From an uncultured Blautia sp. (GTDB taxonomy: Bacteria > Bacillota > Clostridia > Lachnospirales > Lachnospiraceae): DNA of 64,000 bases. The translations under genes and the position numbers were made by a program. The DNA lies in the NCBI GenBank assembly GCA_900551075.1, contig URVB01000014.1, positions 1-64,000 of the forward strand, given 5' to 3'. Positions 50,638 through 57,962 of this stretch are shown one piece after another (the stretch's first letter is position 1; every line of letters begins with the position of its first letter). The notes beneath the pieces were generated by a model, which had not been told where the DNA came from, ran no database searches, and saw only the letters and a list, made by a program, of their open reading frames with translations.

Positions 50638-51309
50638 ATGCTTGGAAGGAACTATGGAAAAAAACTGCAGAAATATGTATCAGATTACGTTGTTTTTGAT
50701 CTGGAAACAACGGGAGTATCGACTGTATCAGATGAGATTGTGGAAATAGCGGCTCTGAGGGTGGTCAACGGATGTGCAGCAGAGGAATTCAGTACTTTGG
50801 TCAATCCTCTCCGTCCGATTCCTTATTCTGCAAGTATGGTGAATGGTATTACAGATGCTATGGTGTCAGACGCCCCGGTTCTTAAAGAGGTATTCCCGGA
50901 CTTTCTGGATTTTGTTGGGAATTCCGTACTCATTGGACATAATATACATACCTTTGATCTGAAATTTCTGTATAGGGCAGCAGAACAATTATATGGAAAA
51001 GCGCTGGATAATGATTACATTGATACGCTGCTCCTGGCTAAAACGTGCCTGCCACAGCTTGCAAGGCGCCGATTGGCGGATTTGGCCGCCTACTATCATA
51101 TTTCCATAGAGGGAGCGCATCGTGCGTTGAATGACTGTCACATGAATCAACAAGTATTTGAGGCTCTTGGAAAAGAAATACAGATGGGAAAAATGAAAGT
51201 GAGGATATGCTCCCGATGCGGAGGGATAATGCAAAAGAGAAAGGGCAGATACGGTGAATTCTGGGGCTGCAGCGGATATCCGAAATGCAGATATACGGAA
51301 AATGCATAG
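50638..51309 (+). CDS. DnaQ/PolC-type 3'-5' exonuclease with a C-terminal topoisomerase-type zinc finger
   Basis: 223 residues. The exonuclease domain (about 15-180) has FDLETTGVS (Exo I), GHNIHTFDLKFLYR (Exo II) and HRALNDC (Exo III, DEDDh type). Residues about 188-220 form a zinc finger: RICSRCGGIMQKRKGRYGEFWGCSGYPKCRYTE, with CxxC then CxxxxxC spacing, as in the C-terminal repeats of DNA topoisomerase I. The finger probably supplies single-strand DNA binding. Single gene with its own promoter. The first copy of a 40-bp direct repeat begins 11 bases after its stop. Confidence 0.9.
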   Translation: MLGRNYGKKLQKYVSDYVVFDLETTGVSTVSDEIVEIAALRVVNGCAAEEFSTLVNPLRPIPYSASMVNGITDAMVSDAPVLKEVFPDFLDFVGNSVLIGHNIHTFDLKFLYRAAEQLYGKALDNDYIDTLLLAKTCLPQLARRRLADLAAYYHISIEGAHRALNDCHMNQQVFEALGKEIQMGKMKVRICSRCGGIMQKRKGRYGEFWGCSGYPKCRYTENA

Positions 51310-51320
51310 GAATCAATCAA

Positions 51321-51360
51321 TGGCTTTCTATTGAAATAATAAAAACAGCGCCGCTTTATA
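51321..51360 (+). repeat. 40-bp direct repeat, left copy
   Basis: Identical over 40 bases to 52030-52069. It contains an A-rich tract and the arm CAGCGCCGCTTTATA. In this copy the following bases (GTGGCG) give an imperfect hairpin with CGCCGC. Confidence 0.9.
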
Positions 51361-51465
51361 AAATGTGGCGTTAGGCTGCGGCAGTGATGATAACGGGTGT
51401 CTTGCGTTTTACAATCAAAACGCGTGTGTGTTTTTACTTAAATAAATATAGGGAGGTATTTTATT

Positions 51466-51789
51466 TTGTTAATGAAAAACAGTTCATTGGATGAGATTCA
51501 AAATTATTTTTCTGATATATTTAAAAAGAGAGGTTTTAATGATGACTCTATTGAAAGTAAAATGCTACTACTCACTGAGGAGATTGGAGAACTGGCGAAA
51601 GCTCTACGCAAGGATAACAGCGATTTAGGTGTAGATGTCCGTAAAATAGAAAATTATCATATGGTGAAGGAAGAAGTTGCGGACGTTTTTATTGTTTTAC
51701 TATCAATATGTCTTAAATGCGGCATTAATTTATCAGATGCAGTTATTGAAAAGGAAATGCTTAATGAAAAAAGAAAATGGGATAAATAG
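51466..51789 (+). CDS. MazG-like nucleotide pyrophosphohydrolase
   Basis: A 107-residue all-helical protein of the MazG family, which hydrolyses (d)NTPs to monophosphates. The metal-binding motif is LLLTEEIGELAKAL (EExxE) and, in the second helix pair, EEVADVFIVLLS (ExxD). TTG 51466 is 9 bases after GGGAGG. ATG 51472 is the alternative. The gene is markedly AT-richer than its neighbours, overlaps the next frame by 26 bases and lies inside the 40-bp direct repeats, all suggesting acquisition by transfer. Confidence 0.85.
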   Translation: MLMKNSSLDEIQNYFSDIFKKRGFNDDSIESKMLLLTEEIGELAKALRKDNSDLGVDVRKIENYHMVKEEVADVFIVLLSICLKCGINLSDAVIEKEMLNEKRKWDK

Positions 51790-52018
51790 AAGACAGGCTT
51801 TATATTATATTCTAAATGTTTTTAAGGGAAATAAACTGGAAATTATTCATAATTTAATGTTTTTTAATGGAATTGGTTTGCATAAGGCATCAATCTGCTT
51901 AGAGATTTATGATGCCTATGTTACTGGAAACTTTCATTTTGACTGTAATAAGCTTGGTTGTAATATTCTGCAAGAGGATATTGCCGATGAACTTAATAAT
52001 TTGGTAAGTTTAGAGTGA
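51764..52018 (+). CDS. Small AT-rich protein of unknown function in the repeat-flanked cassette
   Basis: An 84-residue protein starting MKKENGINRRQALYYILNVFKGNKLEIIHNLMFFNGIGLHKASICLEIYDAY. ATG 51764 lies within the MazG-like gene, 7 bases after AAGGA, so the two are translationally coupled. The frame is open further upstream (to 51677), but that part just shadows the MazG gene. I see no family motif. HNLMFFNGIGLHKASICLEIYDAY may be a helical DNA- or protein-binding region, without firm support. Confidence 0.6.
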   Translation: MKKENGINRRQALYYILNVFKGNKLEIIHNLMFFNGIGLHKASICLEIYDAYVTGNFHFDCNKLGCNILQEDIADELNNLVSLE

Positions 52019-52029
52019 ACTTAGAGAGG

Positions 52030-52069
52030 TGGCTTTCTATTGAAATAATAAAAACAGCGCCGCTTTATA
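52030..52069 (+). repeat. 40-bp direct repeat, right copy
   Basis: Identical to 51321-51360. Here the arm pairs with downstream bases to make the strong minus-strand terminator at 52042-52100, which suggests this copy is in its original setting and the left copy is the duplicate. Confidence 0.9.
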
Positions 52070-52100
52070 CCTACCATATAGCTATAAAGCAACGCTGTTT
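52042..52100 (-). terminator. Minus-strand terminator containing part of the 40-bp repeat
   Basis: AAACAGCG and GCTTTATA (52052-52069) pair with TATAAAGC and CGCTGTTT (52083-52100), with one internal 2-base mismatch. On the minus strand it is followed by a T-rich run (TTTTATTATTTC). Confidence 0.75.
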
Positions 52101-52152
52101 GGGAAGCTAAAATCCCTGGTTTTCAGTCAGCTAAAAATCACCCGGAGATGTC

Positions 52153-52245
52153 TTAGAACTGGCCGCTCTGGCTTCCGGAAGACATCTGTCTTTCCTGTGC
52201 TTCGATCATTTTCTTAAAAATGTACTCCGAACAACTGCACTTTTT
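52153..52245 (-). pseudogene. C-terminal remnant of a lost minus-strand gene
   Basis: An open stretch of 30 codons reading CSEYIFKKMIEAQERQMSSGSQSGQF to a TAA at 52153-52155, followed by the minus-strand terminator. Upstream it is blocked by a stop at 52243-52245 and AT-rich sequence, with no start. It looks like the tail of a deleted gene. The family was not recognised. Confidence 0.4.
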
Positions 52246-52449
52246 TCAATGTAATTTAGGTATTACCGCACCGAATCCAACGGAGATGGTTACATACTCT
52301 GTCAAGCTTTATTCAAAAGAATTTCTATTTGAAAAACCGTTTTTTTCATTTTTACCCAACATTTCACAGTGAATATATACAATGTATACAAAAATGCAAA
52401 ACATGTTTATAAAAAATGTACAATATTTTGTGTTGGTGATTAAAAATTC

Positions 52450-52499
52450 ACAGCTGGGACAGCCTGTTATCTTGTTGCCCCGGCTGTAAAATTTTTTTA
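52450..52499 (+). terminator. Orphan plus-strand terminator
   Basis: ACAGCTGGG (52450-52458) pairs with CCCGGCTGT (52479-52487, one G-U pair), followed by AAAATTTTTTT. No plus-strand gene lies directly upstream. Confidence 0.7.
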
Positions 52500-52580
52500 G
52501 TGTGGGTGTACAGATAAAGTAAAAATGATGAACGACACCATATATGTCAGCTTTTTGGCTGTAATTCCAGGGCAGATAAC

Positions 52581-52609
52581 TTGCGATTATGCTATCCTTG
52601 TGGTATCAT
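52581..52609 (+). promoter_or_regulatory. Promoter of the corrinoid activator operon
   Basis: TTGCGA at 52581-52586, 17-base spacer, TATCAT at 52604-52609. The -35 hexamer is the same as that of the AraC promoter at 60920. Confidence 0.65.
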
Positions 52610-52694
52610 AAAATTATATAAAAGCAGGAGAGACACTGCGTAATATGTATGATGTGACAGATTCCTGCTTAAAAGAAAAGAGGTGCTCTGCATT

Positions 52695-52772
52695 ATGGAA
52701 GGGAAATGTTATACAAAGCCTGAACCATGCAAACGACAAATCGAAAAGTTAGAGACACCCGATAAATCTTAA
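52695..52772 (+). CDS. Candidate 25-residue leader or small protein before the corrinoid activator
   Basis: ATG 52695 follows AAGAGGTG and the frame runs 25 codons to TAA at 52770-52772, ending 3 bases before the ATG of the activator gene. The product is charged and has two cysteines in KCYTKPEPCKRQ. The placement suggests translational coupling. The activator has no strong ribosome site of its own. It could instead be chance. Confidence 0.4.
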   Translation: MEGKCYTKPEPCKRQIEKLETPDKS

Positions 52773-52775
52773 AAC

Positions 52776-54986
52776 ATGGAAGATTTTTATGAATTGGATC
52801 ATCTTGTTCCGAAACTGGATTTAAATGCAGTGCTTAAGGCTATGGATTGTTATGAAGATAGTCCTGTATATGAAGAAGTAGTGGAGGAGTATTACGACAT
52901 TTGTGATGAGATGCTTAGCCTTGTAAAGCCTGTTGGAATACTTGGCTTTGGAATACTTCCAAAGGAAATCGAGACAAAGAAATACAAAGCCGGAACTCCG
53001 GTTATTTATGCTGTACTCAGTATCGGTGATGAAATCAAGCAGTACAGTACCATGGCATTCCAGAAAGGTGATTATGTAAAAGGCATGCTATGTGATGCAA
53101 TGGCAGACGATATTCTCTTTTCTCTGGAAGAACAGATGATGGAAAAACTTCAGGAGGTATGTAAAGAGCATAAGACAGGTATCCTTCAGCGTTTGGAGCC
53201 GCCCAACGATATTCCTATGGAATCCCAGCATGTAGCTTGGGAACATCTAAAACTGGAAAAAAGGTTTGGAATTGGCATTAGCACCGGTTTTATGTTTAAT
53301 CCTGTAAAGACCTCCTGTCAGTTGTTTATCCTGACAGATGATGAGAAGGTTTTTAAGGCACAGCATGACTGCAGAAAATGTCCCAATATAAATTGCAAAA
53401 TGCGCAATATTCCCAAAGCAGAAGTGGAAGTGTATAGGGGAACAGAATCAAGAAAGATTTTGGTAGAGGAAGGGGAATTCCTGATGAATGCCCTTGTCCG
53501 TGAAGGTTATTATCTGAGTGCGCCCTGCGGCGGAAAAGGGCGGTGCGGTAAGTGTGGAGTACAGGTATTGGAAGGGGATGCCTGGATTACTTCGGAGGAT
53601 GAGAAAGTCTTTACAAAGGAGCAGCTGAAAGCTGGCTGGAGACTTTCTTGCAAATTATATCCCACTGAAGATTTGAGAATTGCTTTTGCTTTAGACGATG
53701 AATCGCTGTTTGAGATTTTAAGTGACTGTCAGAATACAGAAACATCTGGAACAGCAGAAGAAAGCAGTTATGAAATTGCCGTGGATATCGGAACGACCAC
53801 GATTGCTATGGAGCTTCTGGGAAAAGACAGTGGAAAGAATCTTCATACAGTTACCTGTATTAATGAGCAAAGGGTTTATGGAGCTGATGTAATCTCCAGA
53901 ATTCAGGCTTCTGTAGACGGCAGAAAAGAAGAAATTCAGAATCGCATACGCCATAATCTTCGCAGAGAAATTAGGAAGCTTGCAGAAGAATCCGGGGTGG
54001 AACTGGAAAAAGTAAACCGTATTTCTATTGCTGGAAATACAACGATGGGGCATCTTCTTATGGGATATGACTGTGATACTCTTGGGATATTTCCTTTTAG
54101 GCCTGTAAATATTGATTTTATTAGAGGAAGTTTTAAGGAGATTCTGGGAGGCGATGAGTGTCATGCTGCAGTGGAACTTCTTCCAGGAATATCCACATAT
54201 GTTGGTGGGGATATTGTTTCCGGATTATATGCTTGTGGTTTTCACAACAGTGAGGACGTTTGTCTTTTGGTTGATTTGGGAACTAATGGGGAAATGGCAC
54301 TGGGTAATAAATATAGGATTCTTGTTACATCTACGGCTGCAGGACCTGCTTTTGAAGGAGGAAACATCACATGGGGAACAGGAAGTGTGGCCGGAGCCAT
54401 TTGTTCTGTGGAAATCCGCGAGGGAAAGGCTGCTGTAAAAACTATTCAGAACAAGACTCCAGTCGGTATTTGCGGAACCGGTGTGGTGGAGACTGCCATG
54501 GAACTTGTAAAAGCAAAACTGGTGGATGAGACAGGACGTATGGATGAGGAATATTTTGATGCCGGATTTCCTCTGGCAGAAACAGAGGATGGCAGGTCAA
54601 TTGTATTCACCAGGAAGGATGTCAGGGAGATTCAGCTTGCCAAAGCCGCTGTCCGTGCAGGTGTGGAAACATTGTTGCTCCGTTATGGCGTGGAAAAAGA
54701 ACAGGTTGCAAGAGTTTACCTGGCAGGCGGTTTCGGTTATAAGTTGGACAGGGATAAGGCAATTGCCATTGGCATGTTACCTGGTGAATTTCGTGACCGT
54801 ATAGAAACAGTAGGGAACAGTTCCTTGTCCGGAGCAGTCAGGTATAACAAAGACATTGAGGGAGAAACTGTCCTCAGACATATTGTAGAAATATCTTCCG
54901 AAGTTAACCTGTCCGCGGATAAAGATTTTAACGAATTTTATATGGACTATATGATGTTTGATATAGAGACAGACGTGGAGAACTAA
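52776..54986 (+). CDS. Corrinoid activation/regeneration protein (RACo-like ASKHA ATPase) with an N-terminal MetH-activation-like domain
   Basis: 736 residues. Reductively reactivates oxidised cob(II)alamin in corrinoid methyltransferase systems using ATP. Residues about 1-215 resemble the B12-dependent methionine synthase activation fold (PVIYAVLSIGDEIKQY, GDYVKGMLCDAMADDILFSLEEQ) and end in a CxxCxxxxC cluster. About 220-300 is a [2Fe-2S] ferredoxin domain with C251-x5-C257-x2-C260 and C292. From about 333 an ASKHA ATPase (DUF4445) begins with VDIGTTTIAMELLG and includes GNTTMGHLLMG, LVDLGTNGEMALG and YLAGGFGYKLD. It is three genes upstream of the corrinoid methyltransferase fusion, its likely target. 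Confidence 0.9.
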   Translation: MEDFYELDHLVPKLDLNAVLKAMDCYEDSPVYEEVVEEYYDICDEMLSLVKPVGILGFGILPKEIETKKYKAGTPVIYAVLSIGDEIKQYSTMAFQKGDYVKGMLCDAMADDILFSLEEQMMEKLQEVCKEHKTGILQRLEPPNDIPMESQHVAWEHLKLEKRFGIGISTGFMFNPVKTSCQLFILTDDEKVFKAQHDCRKCPNINCKMRNIPKAEVEVYRGTESRKILVEEGEFLMNALVREGYYLSAPCGGKGRCGKCGVQVLEGDAWITSEDEKVFTKEQLKAGWRLSCKLYPTEDLRIAFALDDESLFEILSDCQNTETSGTAEESSYEIAVDIGTTTIAMELLGKDSGKNLHTVTCINEQRVYGADVISRIQASVDGRKEEIQNRIRHNLRREIRKLAEESGVELEKVNRISIAGNTTMGHLLMGYDCDTLGIFPFRPVNIDFIRGSFKEILGGDECHAAVELLPGISTYVGGDIVSGLYACGFHNSEDVCLLVDLGTNGEMALGNKYRILVTSTAAGPAFEGGNITWGTGSVAGAICSVEIREGKAAVKTIQNKTPVGICGTGVVETAMELVKAKLVDETGRMDEEYFDAGFPLAETEDGRSIVFTRKDVREIQLAKAAVRAGVETLLLRYGVEKEQVARVYLAGGFGYKLDRDKAIAIGMLPGEFRDRIETVGNSSLSGAVRYNKDIEGETVLRHIVEISSEVNLSADKDFNEFYMDYMMFDIETDVEN

Positions 54987-55358
54987 ATGGTGCTGTAAAG
55001 AATCCATTGGAATTGTCTATGGCGTGGAAAGTGTGAAATAGGAGATGATGGAAGGTCTTGTTTTTGACTTCATGTTGAGTATATAAAAACTGGGTTCCGC
55101 CCAGACCAAAAGTTCAGTGATTTTTGGGGCATGAGAACAAATATTTATCGCTATAGTTACTGTATTATGGTTTATTGCTGCAGTAATCTGTTGGAATAGT
55201 ATAGTTTTATCGTAAGAAAAAGTATAGATATATAGTAGAATCTTATTGTAAAATTTAAGAAAATGAAAGCAAATTGAAATAATATTCTCTAAATTTTTCA
55301 AATGTAATCTTGTAGGCACTGTATATTCCAGATGTCTAGATAACAAAGAAGGAGTAAC
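54987..55358. other. 372-base AT-rich gap before the GH95-like gene
   Basis: No supported gene on either strand. It probably holds the promoter of the GH95-like gene. One candidate is TTGCTG (about 55175) with TAGTAT about 16 bases on, at low confidence. The gap means the activator and glycosidase genes need not share a transcript. Confidence 0.4.
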
Positions 55359-57821
55359 ATGATAGTAGAGAGAAATAAAACAGTTTTTGAGAAACCTCCT
55401 GTGGCAGTACCAGACGGCAATGTGGATGTATCTGGCGGAGGAAGATGGAGAGTATGGCAGGATGCCGGTACGAAAATTGATGCACCGATTATGGGAAATG
55501 GAGATATGCTGGCTGCGTTGGCGGGAGATGCCCGTTTTCCGCAATTTTGGATAACGACAAATGATTTCTGGCAGATGGAAAGTGCGGCAAACTGGGAATT
55601 TTTCCACGATAATGCTGCAGCAAAATGCGACCCTGCTATGAGTGTTGGAAGCCCGCGTCCTGTTGGGCGCATGGTATTTGATATTCCTGAACTGGAAAAC
55701 GCAGACTGGTACACGGAACAGGATTTTCTTACTGCAACAACAACGACAGTTCTTACTGCTTCAGATGGAAAGAAATGTATACTGAAAAGCTGGATTTCAG
55801 CCACAGAGAATGTGCTGGTGGCAGAATTTAATTCCGAAATGGAACTAAATCTGGAATATGATTTTTATTTTCCGGATGAAATAGGGAAAGGCTGTGACCG
55901 GGCGGCAGACATCTGGGGAAAAGGTGAATCAGATGAGATACAAAATGGTATGTTTGTAGGTATGGTCAGCGGTAGACCTTTGCAGTTGAAAAAAATCAGT
56001 GGAAACATCGTCAGCGGTTTCAGGCAATTCAGCGACCATGTAGATATGCCCACAAAGATAGGATTTGCCGGCTCTTTTATTGAAAAACCAAAAAACAGAG
56101 ATATGACATGCAGGATTGCGTCAAAAAAACTGTGCGCTGGAGAAAAAGCAACATTCGTATTGTCTGTACGATCCTGGGCTAAGTATTCCAGACCTTACGA
56201 ATATGCAGTATCGAGGACACGGTGGATGACGGAGGAAACGGTTGAAATATTACGAAATCAGCATTTGTCCTGGTGGAAAAAGTTCTGGTCTGTTTCGGAG
56301 ATTATTCTGGATGATCCGATTATTGAACAGAGATATTATCTTTCTAAGTATATGCTTGCAAGTCTGTCCCAGGATCCAGAGTATCCTCCCAATATTCTTG
56401 GTATCAGCACCTTTGACCGACCGGCGTGGAATGGAAATTATAAGATTAATTACAATCATCAGTCGCCATATCTGAATCTGATGGTGTCCGGTCATTTTAG
56501 ACAGTCTGATCCTCACGATAGTCCATATCTGAAGTTGATGGATATTTCCACAGAAATGTCAGAGCGCTTGGTGAATCATCAGGGACTTTATTATCCCCTT
56601 GGTCTGGGACCTCACGGAGTGGTCAGTGAAGCACTGCTGCTTCATATGAAATCACCGGCGCTGCATGGTGCGTTAAATATGATTTTCCGCTACCGTATGA
56701 CTGAGGATGAAGAGTATGCAGGAAAAGTATATCCTTTTTTGCGTGGTGTTGCAGATTTCTGGGAAAAGGATTTGGTTTGTGTTGATGGCGTTTATCATGT
56801 GGTAGGGGATGGCATGCATGAGCGGTCAGACAGCAATATCCGTGAAAATGGTGAGCCCGAGGATCCTGTAAATACCCTTGGGTATCTGAAGACTTTCTTT
56901 ACATGGATGCCTGTTATCAGTGAAGCACTGGAGCTTGATGCCGAAAAGAAAGAAAAATGGTTGTATTTAGCAGAGCATCTGGCAGAATATCCAAGAGGAA
57001 CCATACGTGAGATTCAGGATAATCCTACTCTTTGGACAGAGGCGGATGTTAAACTGGATGAATTGCTGCCGGAAGAACTGATGGATACGGAAATTTATTA
57101 TGATGAAGGGGTAGGAGGAAAGTGGTCCTTTCATTTCCCGGGCAATGTAATGCACATTTATCCAGGGAGTGCGATTGGTCTGGGAAGTGACCAAAAAGAA
57201 TTGGAAATAGCCAGAAATACGGTACATATTCATTCGCTGGTTGAAAATGCAATTGGAGATCATGAATTAAGAAAAGCAAGAAAAGTGGGAGTAAAATGTA
57301 AAAATCCTCATTTTTATAAAGCAGGAGCTTTTAATGCTTCTAATCTGAGCTGCCTGTTTTTTACAGCTGCGGCGAGAGTTGGATATAATCCGGATGTAAT
57401 CTGGGAGGAAATGAGACAGATGATTTTGCACCGTGGAATCCCCAATGGTTTTCTCAAAGAAAATCCTCATGGGATTGAGCAGTTGAATACCATTCCGGAT
57501 GCCATACAGGAAATGATGTTGCAAAGCCATGAAGGTGTGATTCGAATTTTTCCGGTATGGCCTAGAAAAAAGCATCCGGAAGCAGCTTTTAGTGGCTTCA
57601 GAGCATGTGGGGCTTTTGAAGTCAGTGCATCCTTAAAGAATGGTGTTGTGGATACGGTAACAGTGGTCAGTCATAAAGGACATACATGCAGGTTTCAGAA
57701 TCCATGGCCGCGAGAAGAGGCAGAGGTAATTCGTTTTGATGGCCGGACAGAAAAGCTTTCCGGTGACATTCTGGAAATTCAAATGCAAAGAGAGGAAGGC
57801 GTAAGAATTCACAAAGCATGA
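55359..57821 (+). CDS. Glycoside hydrolase, GH95-like (alpha-L-fucosidase/galactosidase clan, six-hairpin fold)
   Basis: 820 residues and no signal peptide, so cytoplasmic. The N-terminal beta domain (about 20-290) opens with a GNGDMLAAL segment like the GNGxxGA of GH95. The (alpha/alpha)6 barrel follows with WNGNYKINYNHQSPYLNLMVSGH, where N364-x-N366 matches the asparagine pair of the GH95 site, and LYYPLGLGPHG, FPGNVMHIYPGSAIGLG and LLQSHEGVIRIFPVWP in order. It is divergent from well-studied GH95 enzymes and could belong to a related (DUF5703-like) family. It sits 141 bases before the corrinoid methyltransferase fusion. The ribosome site is AAGGAG. Confidence 0.7.
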   Translation: MIVERNKTVFEKPPVAVPDGNVDVSGGGRWRVWQDAGTKIDAPIMGNGDMLAALAGDARFPQFWITTNDFWQMESAANWEFFHDNAAAKCDPAMSVGSPRPVGRMVFDIPELENADWYTEQDFLTATTTTVLTASDGKKCILKSWISATENVLVAEFNSEMELNLEYDFYFPDEIGKGCDRAADIWGKGESDEIQNGMFVGMVSGRPLQLKKISGNIVSGFRQFSDHVDMPTKIGFAGSFIEKPKNRDMTCRIASKKLCAGEKATFVLSVRSWAKYSRPYEYAVSRTRWMTEETVEILRNQHLSWWKKFWSVSEIILDDPIIEQRYYLSKYMLASLSQDPEYPPNILGISTFDRPAWNGNYKINYNHQSPYLNLMVSGHFRQSDPHDSPYLKLMDISTEMSERLVNHQGLYYPLGLGPHGVVSEALLLHMKSPALHGALNMIFRYRMTEDEEYAGKVYPFLRGVADFWEKDLVCVDGVYHVVGDGMHERSDSNIRENGEPEDPVNTLGYLKTFFTWMPVISEALELDAEKKEKWLYLAEHLAEYPRGTIREIQDNPTLWTEADVKLDELLPEELMDTEIYYDEGVGGKWSFHFPGNVMHIYPGSAIGLGSDQKELEIARNTVHIHSLVENAIGDHELRKARKVGVKCKNPHFYKAGAFNASNLSCLFFTAAARVGYNPDVIWEEMRQMILHRGIPNGFLKENPHGIEQLNTIPDAIQEMMLQSHEGVIRIFPVWPRKKHPEAAFSGFRACGAFEVSASLKNGVVDTVTVVSHKGHTCRFQNPWPREEAEVIRFDGRTEKLSGDILEIQMQREEGVRIHKA

Positions 57822-57962
57822 ATTTAGGAGGGAATCATATGAAGGGATATTTTTGATAAAATAGTACATAAGTTTCGATAAATAAGGGAAGCGGCATTCT
57901 GTCAAAATGATATAAAATGGTACTTAGCAAAAGCAATTTCATTTATATTAGGAGGGAATGTC

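Larger units (their letters stand above)
52101..52694. other. Gene-poor AT-rich stretch
   Basis: Apart from the remnant at 52153-52245, the orphan terminator at 52450-52499 and the promoter at 52581-52609, I see no gene. Short TATAC/GTATA-rich sequence lies near 52376-52425. AAGCAGGA (about 52623) and TCCTGCTT (about 52663) can pair in the leader of the next operon. No known cobalamin riboswitch pattern was found. Confidence 0.5.

Noticed and set aside
52620..52672. Glycine- or cobalamin-riboswitch in the leader of the corrinoid activator
   Set aside because: GCAGGAGAGAC resembles the start of some riboswitches, but the other conserved elements are absent and only a simple 8-bp pairing is present.
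55017..55607. 196-codon minus-strand frame in the gap before the GH95-like gene
   Set aside because: About half lies antisense to the glycosidase start and the rest is AT-rich. No start signal or family resemblance.
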